A stretch of DNA of 5,554 bases. It comes from Chryseobacterium sp. UBA6632. Its GTDB lineage: Bacteria > Bacteroidota > Bacteroidia > Flavobacteriales > Weeksellaceae. Positions 5,472 to 5,554 of this stretch are shown here, piece by piece. The stretch lies in contig DKLU01000316.1 of assembly GCA_002455915.1 (NCBI GenBank), positions 1 through 5,554 on the forward strand. Reading direction: 5' to 3'. Position numbers and translations under genes: made by a program. The notes beneath the pieces were generated by a model. The model worked only from the letters and a program-made list of their open reading frames with translations. It was not told the DNA's origin and ran no database searches. Position 1 is the stretch's first letter. The number at the start of each line of letters is the position of its first letter.

Positions 5472-5554
5472 GATTTTTGTTTTTAAATTGTTATTCTACT
5501 AATTAATTTTTTTGCTCTTTGCTGAAGCTTCGTTTAAAAGAACAATTCAAAGTT

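Overview
The window looks like an ordinary chromosomal segment from a Bacteroidota species. The best guess is a Flavobacteriales member of the Chryseobacterium/Weeksellaceae type. The grounds are low GC with AT-rich intergenic DNA, no Shine-Dalgarno sequences before the genes, several matches to the Bacteroidota -7 element TAnnTTTG, a TonB-dependent receptor with an N-terminal carboxypeptidase-regulatory-like domain, and a CTTCGACTTCGCTCAGGATGACA-type intergenic repeat. The genus is inferred from sequence character, not proven.

Left part (1-1316, minus strand): the first 243 codons of a TonB-dependent outer-membrane receptor, cut by the window edge. It is preceded in the same direction by a small exported or membrane-anchored protein (118 aa) that carries His residues, a CLACH motif and a C-terminal RGPP motif. 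The pair looks like a metal-related uptake locus. The 230-bp gap between them holds a candidate promoter and several small inverted repeats in what would be the receptor's leader.

Middle (1317-3489): an intergenic stretch of about 240 bp packed with inverted repeats. It includes a near-perfect 18-bp palindrome in front of the small gene and a composite repeat whose inner arms are the flavobacterial GTCATGCTGAGC-like sequence. Next comes a complete ABC-F translation-factor ATPase (644 aa, minus strand, YheS/ABCF3-like), with its own candidate promoter in the divergent region.

Right part (3490-5554): a divergent intergenic region of 246 bp with an 11-bp direct repeat spaced 42 bp, then a complete PLP-dependent histidine-decarboxylase-like enzyme (381 aa, plus strand). 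A strong bidirectional terminator separates it from a convergent 172-aa protein of unknown function (minus strand) that is rich in Gly, Asn, Ser and Thr and is probably all-beta.

The genes appear to be separate transcription units, apart from the small gene and the receptor, which may be linked. I found no mobile-element genes, CRISPR array, tRNA or rRNA. I see no clear new multi-gene system. The most interesting items are the metal-type small protein/receptor pair with its palindrome, the composite intergenic repeat, and the orphan beta-rich protein.
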